Origin: Limnochordaceae bacterium
GTDB lineage: Bacteria > Bacillota > Limnochordia > Limnochordales > DUMU01
Length of the DNA: 64,000 nt
Direction of reading: 5' to 3'
NCBI GenBank assembly: GCA_014896305.1
Contig: JADBKQ010000003.1
Span: 122,389 to 186,388 of the forward strand
Part shown: positions 45,216 to 54,429 of the stretch, in pieces
Numbering within the stretch: the stretch's first letter is position 1
Layout of the letters: each line of letters opens with the position of its first letter
The notes under the pieces: model-generated
The model's database searches: none
The model's input: the letters and a program-made list of their open reading frames with translations, nothing else
What the model was told of the DNA's origin: nothing
Translations under genes and position numbers: made by a program

Positions 45216-45252
45216 CCCTCGTCCTCCTCCCGTTATCCCTATACGGACCATT

Positions 45253-45690
45253 CTATGGCAGCAAGTTTGTCCGGGGGGGCGACGTCGGTTCCGCGTCAGG
45301 AAGAACGAGTTGCAGCTGTGGCTCATCGACCATCCCCAGCTGGCCCCGGGCGACGGCCTCCACCCGGGCAGGCGAGCCCAGCTCCAACTGCTGCCGGCGC
45401 AACTGGTCCACCGCCGCCTGTTCCTGGGCGAGCCGTTGCTGCCAGACCACCAGTTGATACCCGGCCTCCACCTGACTGGCCTGCAGCCACAGATACCCGT
45501 AGGCCAGGCCCACCCCACCGGCGGCCAAACCCGCCACCAGCCAGGCCAGGGCCCGCGCCGCCGGCCGCCGGCGAACTCTCCGTACCGGTTGCCGTGCCGG
45601 CGTCCCCCTTTGTGGATGCCGACCTGGAGAAGGCTGGGTCACCACGGATGCCGTCCAGGCCACGGCTGCACTTCCGTCTTCTTGTAGCAA
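45253..45690 (-). CDS. ftsL: Cell division protein FtsL-like
   Basis: Small bitopic divisome protein, 145 residues. A basic cytoplasmic N-terminus with a Pro/Arg-rich stretch is followed by a membrane helix at about residues 48-68 and a coiled-coil segment (WQQRLAQEQAAVDQLRRQQLELGSPARVEAVARGQLGM). The PARVEAVARGQLGM ending fits the FtsL/DivIC-type motif. Sequence conservation in the family is low; the call relies on architecture and the position between rsmH and the PBP gene. Confidence 0.85.
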   Translation of the reverse strand: MLQEDGSAAVAWTASVVTQPSPGRHPQRGTPARQPVRRVRRRPAARALAWLVAGLAAGGVGLAYGYLWLQASQVEAGYQLVVWQQRLAQEQAAVDQLRRQQLELGSPARVEAVARGQLGMVDEPQLQLVLPDAEPTSPPRTNLLP

Positions 45691-45693
45691 GGT

Positions 45694-46662
45694 TTATTCC
45701 GCCCCTTTCGTCCCCATAACCAATTTGGCCGCTGCCCGCAGGTGGGCTGAACGGGCCCGCCGGTTTTGTTCCTGCTCCGCTGCGCTGGGTACTACCGCGC
45801 GGCGAGTGATGATCTCCATCTCCGGCTGCTGGCCACAGACGCAGACCGGCAACCCCGGCGGACAAACACAGCCGCGCGCCTTCTCCTGGAAGAACTGCTT
45901 GACCAAGCGGTCTTCCAATGAATGGAAGGTAATGACGACCAGCCTCCCGCCAGGCCGCAGCAACTGCGCTGCTGCGTTGAGCCCCTGCCGCAGCGCTCCC
46001 AACTCGTCATTCACGGCAATACGCAACGCTTGAAAAGTACGGCGAGCCGGATGACCCCCTTCCCGGCGAGCAGAAGCTGGCACGGCCTCTTCAATGATCT
46101 CCACGAGCTGCTGTGTGGTGACGATGCGCTCCCGCCGGCGGGCATTCACGATGAACCGGCTGATCCGGCTGGCCCATCTCTCCTCGCCATACTCCTTCAG
46201 AATCCTCGTCAACTCATCGGCGCTACATTGATTCACCAGGTCGGCGGCCGTGGTCGTCAAACCAGGGTTCATCCGCATATCGAGCGGTGCTTCGTGCTGG
46301 TAACTGAACCCCCGGCCCGGAGTATCCAACTGGTAGGAAGAGACTCCCAGATCCAACAAGATGCCGTCCACCTGCGCCCAGCCCTGTTGGGCGGCGATGG
46401 TGGTCAGATTCCGGAAGTTGTCCTGGACCAGCGTGACCCGGGATCCGAACGAAGCCAGGCGTTCGGCCGCCGCCGCCAGCGCCTGCCGGTCCTGGTCGAT
46501 CCCGAGTAGTTGTCCATCGGGCGCCGATGCCTCGAGGATGGCCCGAGCATGCCCTCCCGCTCCCACTGTGCCGTCGATGTACCAGCCCCCGGGCCGGCAC
46601 TGGAGGTACTGAAGTGCCTCTTTCAGCAGCACCGGGGTATGCTCAAAGGTTGTCAGGAGCAT
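45694..46662 (-). CDS. rsmH: 16S rRNA (cytosine(1402)-N(4))-methyltransferase
   Basis: SAM-dependent methyltransferase acting on 16S rRNA C1402. Motifs: HTPVLLKEALQYL at the N-terminus, DGTVGAGGHARAIL (SAM binding), DGILLDLGVSSYQLDTPGRGFSY, DMRMNPG, and the C-terminal FHSLEDRLVKQFF. 322 residues is standard. It is the second gene of the dcw cluster; mraZ lies 37 nt upstream. Confidence 0.97.
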   Translation of the reverse strand: MLLTTFEHTPVLLKEALQYLQCRPGGWYIDGTVGAGGHARAILEASAPDGQLLGIDQDRQALAAAAERLASFGSRVTLVQDNFRNLTTIAAQQGWAQVDGILLDLGVSSYQLDTPGRGFSYQHEAPLDMRMNPGLTTTAADLVNQCSADELTRILKEYGEERWASRISRFIVNARRRERIVTTQQLVEIIEEAVPASARREGGHPARRTFQALRIAVNDELGALRQGLNAAAQLLRPGGRLVVITFHSLEDRLVKQFFQEKARGCVCPPGLPVCVCGQQPEMEIITRRAVVPSAAEQEQNRRARSAHLRAAAKLVMGTKGAE

Positions 46663-46699
46663 CGCCTCGCCTCCACCCGGTCAGCTTTCGCCAGAGGGG

Positions 46700-47134
46700 T
46701 TACCCCAGATTGAAATCCACCATTTCCTCCGCCAGCTGGGCGAAGCTTGACCCAGCCGTCTTCGTATACTCATCCCAGCGCTGGGCATCCCAGATCTCCA
46801 ACCGCTGCGACACCCCCAGCACCACGGTCTCCCGCGTCAAGCCAGCAAACTGCCGCAGCACGGTAGGGATCAGAATGCGTCCCTGCCGATCAGGCGTGCA
46901 CTCGCTGGCTCCTGAGAAGAGCAAGCGGGTAAACGCCCGGCTGGCGGCTTTGTTCACAGGAAGCTGATCCAGCCGTTTTTGCAGTTCGTTCCAGGTGGGG
47001 ATGGAGAAGCCGAACAAGCAATTGTCCAGGCCACGGGTGAGAATGAACGTCTCCCCCAGCTCCTCCCGCAGACGGGCCGGCACGAACAGCCGGCCTTTCT
47101 CGTCCAGGTTGTGACGGTACTCTCCCGTCAGCAC
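46700..47134 (-). CDS. mraZ: Transcriptional regulator MraZ
   Basis: AbrB-like regulator of the dcw cluster, two tandem half-domains. The family N-terminus LTGEYRHNLDEKGRLFVPARLREEL is visible from a GTG at 47134, and the second half has SGASECTPDRQGRILIPTVLRQFA. Both halves carry the DxKGR / DRQGR motif. The track ORF adds 41 residues from a G-rich leader and is too long; 144 residues is normal. It probably binds the repeated TGGG-containing region upstream. Confidence 0.96.
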   Translation of the reverse strand: MLTGEYRHNLDEKGRLFVPARLREELGETFILTRGLDNCLFGFSIPTWNELQKRLDQLPVNKAASRAFTRLLFSGASECTPDRQGRILIPTVLRQFAGLTRETVVLGVSQRLEIWDAQRWDEYTKTAGSSFAQLAEEMVDFNLG

Positions 47135-47220
47135 CCCCACGTTCCCCCATTCGCCACCACTATTCCCCACCAACCGCCTATTTCTCGCCCCCACCGCCCA
47201 CTCCTGCCACCCAGGCTCAT
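47135..47220 (-). promoter_or_regulatory. G-rich leader of mraZ with candidate MraZ-binding TGGG repeats
   Basis: On the minus strand this stretch holds several TGGG or TGG(T/C) motifs within about 80 nt (for example AGTGGGCGGTGGGGGCG). MraZ proteins bind direct repeats containing TGGG upstream of their own gene. Spacing here is irregular, and no good SigA promoter was found next to it. Confidence 0.3.
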
Positions 47221-47243
47221 TTTGTGTAAAAAATCTAGTGAAC

Positions 47244-47271
47244 AAAAAAGGCGACACGTTGCCGTGCCGCC
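47244..47271 (-). terminator. Intrinsic terminator upstream of mraZ
   Basis: Minus-strand stem GGCGGCACG / CGTGTCGCC (nine bp, one G-U) with a GCAA tetraloop, followed by TTTTTTGTTC. It insulates the dcw cluster from transcription coming from the rnpB side. Confidence 0.88.
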
Positions 47272-47356
47272 CACGCCCCCGCTGAGCGCTTTACGGGTCG
47301 GTAGCTTGACCGAGCGATCGCCTGCCTCCCACGCCCCGGGGTCAAACCGAAAACAG

Positions 47357-47387
47357 TAAAAAACAGGAGGAGGCAACAGCCTCCTCC
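47357..47387 (-). terminator. Intrinsic terminator after the small ORF downstream of rnpB
   Basis: Minus-strand stem GGAGGAGGC / GCCTCCTCC (nine bp), loop TGTT, followed by TGTTTTTTAC. It lies 38 nt after the stop of the 72-codon ORF and about 85 nt before a second terminator. Confidence 0.9.
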
Positions 47388-47424
47388 CATCCACTCACAC
47401 TACCTTCCCCGGCAGACCTTGGAA

Positions 47425-47643
47425 CTACTGATCCCGCCCCGCCGGTCCAAACCCCGTGCTGTACACCTCCGGCTCCCACTCATCCCATTCGACCTGCGGA
47501 TCCCCCGGCTCAGCTGCCGCCCGCCCTGGAGGCGAGGAACGGATCGAGGGGACCGGAGTCCGTGCCCACGAAATCAGCCCAGACTGTGGTACTTTCCCAT
47601 GCTTGCGGTTGCTAGCTGAAGCCTGCCTTGACTTCGCCTGCAT
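47425..47643 (-). CDS. Small hypothetical protein downstream of rnpB
   Basis: Possible 72-residue protein; I do not recognise it. The internal ATG at 47643 has GGAAGGAAGGGGG upstream, better than the track start at 47775, which abuts the rnpB 3' end. The N-terminal half is basic (KSRQASASNRKHGK), the C-terminal half is acidic and aromatic (VEWDEWEPEVYSTGFG). No signal peptide or membrane segment. A strong intrinsic terminator follows 38 nt after the stop, consistent with a real transcript. It could also be non-coding. Confidence 0.5.
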   Translation of the reverse strand: MQAKSRQASASNRKHGKVPQSGLISWARTPVPSIRSSPPGRAAAEPGDPQVEWDEWEPEVYSTGFGPAGRDQ

Positions 47644-47778
47644 GGCAGCACCCCCTTCCTTCCGATCCCGCCGTACTCCCCTGCCGGCCACTGCCACGGT
47701 CGTTCCGCTTGCGACGCCGGAGTACAAAAAACCGCCGCAGGAGACCAGGGTCACCCACCGCGGTTTATATGTCAAGAA

Positions 47779-48124
47779 GAAAACCAGGCCTGTAAGCGGG
47801 ATTCCGTTTTAGTGGCCATCCATCTAGGATGCCAGTTACCTGGCATCTCCAGCGACCAACCCGAGGGACGAGCGGGCCACTCGATCTCCCTCCTATTTGG
47901 TCTTGCTCCGGGTGGGGTTTGCCAAGCCGACCGGTCACCCGATCGCTGGTGCGCTCTTGCCGCACCGTTTCACCATTACCCGCCGCTAGGCGGGCTGTCT
48001 TCTTTTCTGTGGCACTTTCCTTGGGGTCGCCCCCACTGGGGATTACCCAGCACCCTGCCCTGTGGAGTCCCGACTTTCCTCGCGAAAACCTTCGCGCGGC
48101 CACTCAGCCTCGTTTTCTCTTTAC
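47779..48124 (-). ncRNA. rnpB: RNase P RNA (type A-like)
   Basis: Catalytic RNA of RNase P, which matures tRNA 5' ends. On the minus strand the 5' conserved core GAGGAAAGTCGGGACTCCAC and the 3' core ACGGAATCCCGCTTACAGGCC are both present. Between them is GGTGAAACGGTGCGGCAAGAGCGCACCAG, typical of type A RNAs. P1 is formed by GAAAAC-x-AGGCT near 48117 with GGCCT-x-GTTTTC near 47779, fixing both ends to within a few bases. Length is about 340 nt. Several ORFs in the track across 47812-48456 are artefacts of this RNA. It has its own promoter. Confidence 0.95.
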
Positions 48125-48130
48125 GGTGCC

Positions 48131-48159
48131 ATTGTACGACCCAAGACGAACCTCGTCAA
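48131..48159 (-). promoter_or_regulatory. SigA-type promoter for rnpB
   Basis: Minus-strand TTGACG, 17-nt spacer, TACAAT. The predicted start, about seven bases downstream, falls at the expected 5' end of RNase P RNA near 48124. Confidence 0.82.
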
Positions 48160-48195
48160 CCGGAACCTGTGGCTCCAGTTGGTAGGAATAACCAG

Positions 48196-48268
48196 TGGGC
48201 CCTGCAGGGTTCGAACCTGCGACCCATGGATTATGAGTCCACTGCTCTAACCACTGAGCTAAGGGCCC
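48196..48268 (-). tRNA. tRNA with CAT anticodon (Ile2 favoured, or elongator Met)
   Basis: A 73-nt cloverleaf on the minus strand without encoded CCA. The acceptor stem is GGGCCCT / AGGGCCC with discriminator A; the anticodon stem-loop is GTGGA-CTCATAA-TCCAT; the T-arm holds GGTTCGAACCC. The perfect G1-C72 pair excludes initiator tRNA. The acceptor stem, D-arm (TTAGCTCAGTGGTTAGAGC) and GGTCG variable region resemble bacterial tRNA-Ile2, whose CAU is converted to lysidine-AU by TilS, more than elongator tRNA-Met. Confidence 0.93.
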
Positions 48269-48297
48269 ACGGACCCGATGGTCGACCAGACTCTTTC

Positions 48298-48303
48298 ATT
48301 ATA
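48298..48303 (-). promoter_or_regulatory. TATAAT -10 element for the CAT tRNA
   Basis: A perfect minus-strand TATAAT, about 30 nt before the tRNA 5' end. The -35 region at 17 nt is poor (TTCGCG), so only the -10 is supported. Confidence 0.5.
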
Positions 48304-48396
48304 CATGCCAGAGCGCCCAACGCGAAAGATCTCCGTCCCCCCGTGAGGCGCCCACCCGCAGATCCATCCGTTCCGATGGAAACTACCCGGCTTCGC

Positions 48397-49512
<1,116 letters not shown>

Positions 49513-49514
49513 TG

Positions 49515-51542
49515 TTATTGTGCCCCCCTCCCAAACGCGCCGGGCTGAACCAACGACGCCGATATTTGTTTATGCCGCAAAAGCAGTTGATTTAAACCTC
49601 CAAGTTGAAGCGGCAGGCTCTGCTCCCAATGGCTCATCTCCTTCTCGGCTTGACGGATCACCTGCACCTGAACCGCCACTCGCAGACGCCAAAACAACTC
49701 CTGGCCATACAATTCGTCAACATCCGAGGAAGCCCTGCCTCGATCTGCCCCCAGCTTTTCTCCAACTCCTCGCTCCCGTAACAACTGCAGTAAACCCGCC
49801 AACTCCGGCCCCTCTTGCCCAGACTGCACCGCGGCAGGGCTGACCCCCTTCATAAGTACCTCCCACAGACGGCGGTACAGAACCGTCTGAAACCAATCTG
49901 GCCGAGCTTGCCACACCCAGGCGGGCCAAGGAGGGGGCCGGTGAATGAGCCAGCCCAAAAAGGCCGTTTCAATCGCTGTTTGATGCGAATCCGACCAGTA
50001 GTCCTGCCCGTCTGCTCCGCCGGCCCGACCCGGCTGTGTCTCCCTGCTAGTATGGTTCACCTGCTCACCTTGCCGCGGCCAACCCCGTCCCAGTCGGGGC
50101 ACACCCTGGCGTTGCCGGAACGTGCGAACCTCGTCCTCCAGAGCTAGCGGGGTCACCCCCAGCCTAGCGGCGGCCTCCTGGATCAAGACTTCTAGCTCGG
50201 CTTGTTCCTCTACTCCCGCCAACAGACGGGCCACTCTGCCTACCGCCTCCAGACGCTCATCAAAGCCCTTGATATCCTGATCTCCCAACGCCAGTTCCAG
50301 GCGGTAATTCCAGGCCGATATGGCGTGGTTTATGCACTCTACCGCCGCTTGCGGATCCCGTCGTGCCAGAGAGTCAGGATCGTCTCCGTCGGGCCAGCGC
50401 GCCACCACCACCGAGACACCCGCCTGCTGCCAGAGCTGAATGGCCCGCACCGTGGCCAGGCGGCCAGCGATATCCGCATCATATGCCACGACCACCTGCC
50501 GGGCATCCCGGGCCAGCCGTGCCACCTGCAGCCGGGTCAAGGACGTCCCCAGGGAAGCAGCCACCTCTGCAACCCCTGCCTGATATAACGCGATGCAGTC
50601 CATGTACCCTTCCACCACCACCGCCTTTTGCCGCTGGCGGATGGCAGCCCGAGTCACATGCAGCCCGTACCATTCCCGCCCCTTATGGTAAATGGGGCTT
50701 TCGGGCGAATTCAGATACTTGGGCTCATTCTCTTCTGTGCCCAGGCGCCGTCCTCCCACAGCCAGCGGCCGACCGTTAGCGTCCAGGATCGGGAAGATCA
50801 GGCGGTGACGAAAGCGGTCCCACCATCGCCCGTCCCTTCCCTGCGCCACCAGCCCCAGCTTGCCAAGAAGCGGCAAGGGCACGCCGTCGCGGCGGGCCTG
50901 CGTCACCAGGGCATCCCATTGGGCCGGAGCATAACCGAGGCGAAATGCCGCCGCCACCTGGGGCTTTACCCCCCGGCGCTGAAGATAAGCACGCCCCTCA
51001 GCCCCAGCTGCGCCGGAAAGCATTCGTTCGAACCACCGGACCGCCCACTCCTGTGCCTGAAATAGCGACTGTAGCCAGCGATCTTCCTCCGCCCCCCGAC
51101 CAGCAACAACCCTGACCGGCTCAGGAATCCCAGCTCTGCGGGCCAACCAGAGTACGGCCTCGGGAAAGGAGAGCCCCTCGCTTTTCATGACGAAAGCGAA
51201 GACATCGCCCCCCGCCCCGCATCCAAAACAATGGAAAAACTGACGCTGCGGGTGTACGTGAAACGAAGGCGTCCGCTCCCGGTGGAATGGGCACAGGCCG
51301 ACAAAGCCCTGGCCACTCCGCTTCAGACGCACCCTCTCTCCAACCACCGTCACGATGTCGCTCGCCTGGCGGACCTGCTCGATCCACTCGGGGGTGAGCC
51401 GATTCCCTGTGGTCGGCACTCCTGCCACGCGGTCCACCTCCCCTGGCGACCTGCTCGAGTCCAACACAACAGAGCGAACAACATTCGTTGCCTTCGTCAC
51501 TTCTCCTGCACGTGCTGACGCATTCTTTGCCGGCCCGTTCAC
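49515..51542 (-). CDS. dnaG: DNA primase
   Basis: RNA primer synthase at replication forks. The CHC2 zinc finger is visible ([13 protein letters not shown] and [11 protein letters not shown], about residues 83-115), the RNA polymerase core, and the TOPRIM motif [17 protein letters not shown] near residue 310 with DADIAG. The C-terminal part would bind DnaB helicase. Start is GTG at 51542 with GGAG close by. About 48 residues precede the family start ([16 protein letters not shown]), so this N-terminus is extended or the true start is later. A strong hairpin lies directly upstream. Confidence 0.96.
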   Translation of the reverse strand: MNGPAKNASARAGEVTKATNVVRSVVLDSSRSPGEVDRVAGVPTTGNRLTPEWIEQVRQASDIVTVVGERVRLKRSGQGFVGLCPFHRERTPSFHVHPQRQFFHCFGCGAGGDVFAFVMKSEGLSFPEAVLWLARRAGIPEPVRVVAGRGAEEDRWLQSLFQAQEWAVRWFERMLSGAAGAEGRAYLQRRGVKPQVAAAFRLGYAPAQWDALVTQARRDGVPLPLLGKLGLVAQGRDGRWWDRFRHRLIFPILDANGRPLAVGGRRLGTEENEPKYLNSPESPIYHKGREWYGLHVTRAAIRQRQKAVVVEGYMDCIALYQAGVAEVAASLGTSLTRLQVARLARDARQVVVAYDADIAGRLATVRAIQLWQQAGVSVVVARWPDGDDPDSLARRDPQAAVECINHAISAWNYRLELALGDQDIKGFDERLEAVGRVARLLAGVEEQAELEVLIQEAAARLGVTPLALEDEVRTFRQRQGVPRLGRGWPRQGEQVNHTSRETQPGRAGGADGQDYWSDSHQTAIETAFLGWLIHRPPPWPAWVWQARPDWFQTVLYRRLWEVLMKGVSPAAVQSGQEGPELAGLLQLLRERGVGEKLGADRGRASSDVDELYGQELFWRLRVAVQVQVIRQAEKEMSHWEQSLPLQLGGLNQLLLRHKQISASLVQPGAFGRGAQ

Positions 51543-51556
51543 CTGTCTCCAAGGAT

Positions 51557-51587
51557 GCGGAAGCCCCGGCAGAGCCGGGGCTTCCGC
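51557..51587. repeat. Perfect 14-bp inverted repeat between ppdK and dnaG
   Basis: GCGGAAGCCCCGGC / GCCGGGGCTTCCGC separated by three bases. On the minus strand it would form a very stable hairpin about 20 nt after the ppdK stop and 15 nt before the dnaG start. No U tract follows, so it is not a standard intrinsic terminator; it could be an attenuator, a processing site, or a 3'-end stabiliser for ppdK. Confidence 0.85.
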
Positions 51588-51605
51588 TACCGGATCTGCA
51601 CGTCT

Positions 51606-54251
51606 TTAAGCTCTTGGATACTTGATCTGCGCGTGTGCTGCCGCCAGACGAGCAATGGGCACACGGTACGGCGAGCAACTCACATAGTCAAGGCCCACCC
51701 GATGGCAGAACTCGACGGAGGCCGGGTCTCCACCATGCTCCCCGCAGATTCCTGTCTTCAGGTGCGGGTTGGTGCTGCGTCCCTTTTCTACACCCATTCG
51801 AATCAGCTGCCCGACCCCCTCCTGGTCCAGCGTTTGGAAAGGATCGGCCGGCAGGATCTCCTTCTGCAAGTAAACCCCAAGGAACTTACCCACGTCGTCC
51901 CGGCTGAACCCGAAGGTGGTCTGCGTCAGGTCGTTCGTTCCGAACGAGAAGAAGTCGGCCTGACGGGCAATCTGATCGGCCAACACCGCTGCCCGCGGCA
52001 ACTCGATCATCGTACCGATCCGATACTCCAGCTTCACCCCGGCCTCCGCCATCACCCGCTCAGCCACCTCGATGGCATTCTTGCGCAACAGCTCGAGCTC
52101 TTTCTCGATGCCCACCACCGGGATCATCACTTCCGGCACGATGATGAATCCCTCTTTGGCCAGTTCGGTAGCGGCTTCGAAGATCGCCCGAACCTGCATG
52201 TTGTAGATTTCCGGATATGTGACCCCCAACCGGCAGCCACGGTGCCCCAGCATCGGATTGAACTCTTTGAGGCTTTCCACTCGCTCCCGCAGCTTCTGCA
52301 CGCTTACGCCCATCTCGGCCGCCAGCTCTTTCAGCTGGGCTTCCTCATGCGGCAGGAACTCGTGTAGCGGTGGATCGAGCAACCGGATGGTCACAGGCTT
52401 GCCCTTCATTTCCCGGAAAAGCCCGATGAAGTCGCTCTTCTGATAGGGCAGCAGCTTCGCCAGAGCCTGCTCCCGCCCGGCCGTATCGTCCGCCAGGATC
52501 ATCTCGCGCATGGCCTTTATCCGATCGGGTGCAAAGAACATGTGCTCGGTGCGGCACAGGCCAATCCCTTCCGCCCCGTACTGGGCCGCGGCCCGGGCAT
52601 CGCGTGGAATATCCGCATTGGCTCGCACGCCCAGCTTGCGGATCTCGTCCGCCCACTGCATCAGCTCACCAAATTCACCGGCTAGCGACGGCTCGACCAG
52701 CGGCGCCTGTCCCAGGATGACTTCGCCCGTCGAACCATTCAGCGTAATCCAATCGCCCTCGTGCAGGACGTGCTCCCCGATCTTCAGGGTCTTCGTCTCT
52801 TCATCCACCAACGCTGCACCCACACCGGCCACGCAGCACTTGCCCATACCGCGGGCGACCACGGCCGCATGCGACGTCATGCCACCCCGGGAGGTCATGA
52901 TCCCTTGGGCCACATTCATGCCACCGATGTCCTCTGGGGAGGTCTCCGCCCGAACCAGGACCACCTTTTCGCCCCGCTTGGCCCAGGCCTCGGCGTCGTC
53001 AGCACGGAAGACGATGCGTCCCACCGCTGCTCCCGGGGAAGCTGGCAAGCCCTTCGCAATGACCTGAACTTTCGCCTTGGGATCCACCATCCTGTGGAGC
53101 AACTGGTCGAGTTGCTTGGGCTCTACCCGCAACAGCGCGGTCTTCTTGTCGATCAGGCCCTCGTGCACCATGTCCACAGCAATCTTCACTGCGGCCTGAG
53201 CTGTCCGCTTGCCGTTACGGGTCTGCAGCATGTACAGCTTGCCTTCCTGGACGGTGAACTCGATATCCTGCATATCCTTGTAATGGTGCTCAAGCTTCTG
53301 GTAGATCTCTACCAGCTGCCGGTACACCTCGGGCATCTCCTGCTCCAGTCGGGAGACCGGTTCGGGCGTCCGGATTCCAGCTACAACGTCCTCGCCCTGA
53401 GCGTTCACCAGGTACTCACCGAAGAACCGCTTCTCGCCGGTGGCCGGGTCGCGGGTGAAGGCAACCCCTGTGCCCGAATTGGGGCCCATGTTGCCAAATA
53501 CCATCGCCATCACGTTGACCGCCGTGCCCCAGTCATGCGGGATGCCGTTGATCTCGCGGTACTTGATCGCCCGTGGGTTATTCCAGGAGTTGAAGACGGC
53601 GTCAATCGCGCCCCGCAGCTGCTCCCAGGCATCCTGGGGGAACGGCCGGCCCAGTCTCTTCTGGACGAGCTCTTTGTACTCATCGACCAGAGATTTCCAA
53701 TCATCGGCATCCAGTTCGATGTCGAGCTTGACACCCTTTTGGGCCTTGCGGGCGTCGATCAGTTTCTCGAATTCCTCGTGCTCGATGCCCAGCACGACGT
53801 CGCTGTACATCTGGATGAACCGCCGATATGAATCCCAGGCAAATCGGGGGTTATTCGTCCGCTGGATGAGCCCCTGGACCGTTTGGTCGTTGAGGCCCAG
53901 ATTGAGGATGGTGTCCATCATCCCCGGCATGGAAACCCGTGCCCCGGACCTTACGGAGAGAAGCAAGGGATTATTGGGGTCCCCCAGCCGGGCGCCACCC
54001 ATGGCAACGGACAACCGCTCAAGACCTTCTTTAACCTGAGCTTCCAGCCCTTCCGGCCACTTCTCGCCGCTTCGATAAAAATCGATGCAGACCTCGGTCG
54101 TGATGGTGAATCCGGGCGGCACCGGGATGCCAAGGTTGGTCATCTCTGCCAAACCGGCGCCCTTTCCGCCCAACAGGACCTTCATGTCGCCTTCTCCTTC
54201 GGCGTGACCGTTGCCGAAGAAGTAGACCATCTTTTTGGTCGCTACCGCCAT
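51606..54251 (-). CDS. ppdK: Pyruvate, phosphate dikinase
   Basis: Interconverts pyruvate, ATP and phosphate with PEP, AMP and pyrophosphate. The start at 54251 ([13 protein letters not shown]) follows GGAGGT; the track adds 80 residues. N-terminal ATP-grasp half ([27 protein letters not shown]), phospho-His domain with [18 protein letters not shown] near residue 457, and the C-terminal PEP/pyruvate TIM barrel with [10 protein letters not shown] and the CGEHGGDP active-site Cys region. About 881 residues is typical. The regulator PDRP/YqfL, usually adjacent in Bacillota, is missing between this gene and glyS. Confidence 0.97.
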   Translation of the reverse strand: MAVATKKMVYFFGNGHAEGEGDMKVLLGGKGAGLAEMTNLGIPVPPGFTITTEVCIDFYRSGEKWPEGLEAQVKEGLERLSVAMGGARLGDPNNPLLLSVRSGARVSMPGMMDTILNLGLNDQTVQGLIQRTNNPRFAWDSYRRFIQMYSDVVLGIEHEEFEKLIDARKAQKGVKLDIELDADDWKSLVDEYKELVQKRLGRPFPQDAWEQLRGAIDAVFNSWNNPRAIKYREINGIPHDWGTAVNVMAMVFGNMGPNSGTGVAFTRDPATGEKRFFGEYLVNAQGEDVVAGIRTPEPVSRLEQEMPEVYRQLVEIYQKLEHHYKDMQDIEFTVQEGKLYMLQTRNGKRTAQAAVKIAVDMVHEGLIDKKTALLRVEPKQLDQLLHRMVDPKAKVQVIAKGLPASPGAAVGRIVFRADDAEAWAKRGEKVVLVRAETSPEDIGGMNVAQGIMTSRGGMTSHAAVVARGMGKCCVAGVGAALVDEETKTLKIGEHVLHEGDWITLNGSTGEVILGQAPLVEPSLAGEFGELMQWADEIRKLGVRANADIPRDARAAAQYGAEGIGLCRTEHMFFAPDRIKAMREMILADDTAGREQALAKLLPYQKSDFIGLFREMKGKPVTIRLLDPPLHEFLPHEEAQLKELAAEMGVSVQKLRERVESLKEFNPMLGHRGCRLGVTYPEIYNMQVRAIFEAATELAKEGFIIVPEVMIPVVGIEKELELLRKNAIEVAERVMAEAGVKLEYRIGTMIELPRAAVLADQIARQADFFSFGTNDLTQTTFGFSRDDVGKFLGVYLQKEILPADPFQTLDQEGVGQLIRMGVEKGRSTNPHLKTGICGEHGGDPASVEFCHRVGLDYVSCSPYRVPIARLAAAHAQIKYPRA

Positions 54252-54429
54252 CCCGAACATACCTCCTTGGAAACAGTCGGACAGGATTCTCACAACGCCC
54301 GGCCCATGCTTGGGATCAAACTCGTCCCGCACCCGCTGAATTCTGTCCAGCCAGATATTCGGCTTTCCTCGAGTAATTCCTCCTTTTCCCCGGATCGAAT
54401 TTGGTCCGCCATTGCTTCCCCTCTCCCAT
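54252..54429 (-). other. Gap between glyS and ppdK
   Basis: 178 nt where the PPDK regulatory protein gene is often found. A 40-codon frame (54411 to 54289, starting [12 protein letters not shown]) has GGGAGAGGGG upstream but no recognisable family. No terminator is seen, so glyS and ppdK may be cotranscribed. Confidence 0.35.

Noticed and set aside
42999-45518. 839-aa version of the PBP starting at 45518
   Set aside because: The first 101 residues overlap ftsL in another frame and lack family similarity; a strong ribosome site supports 45215.
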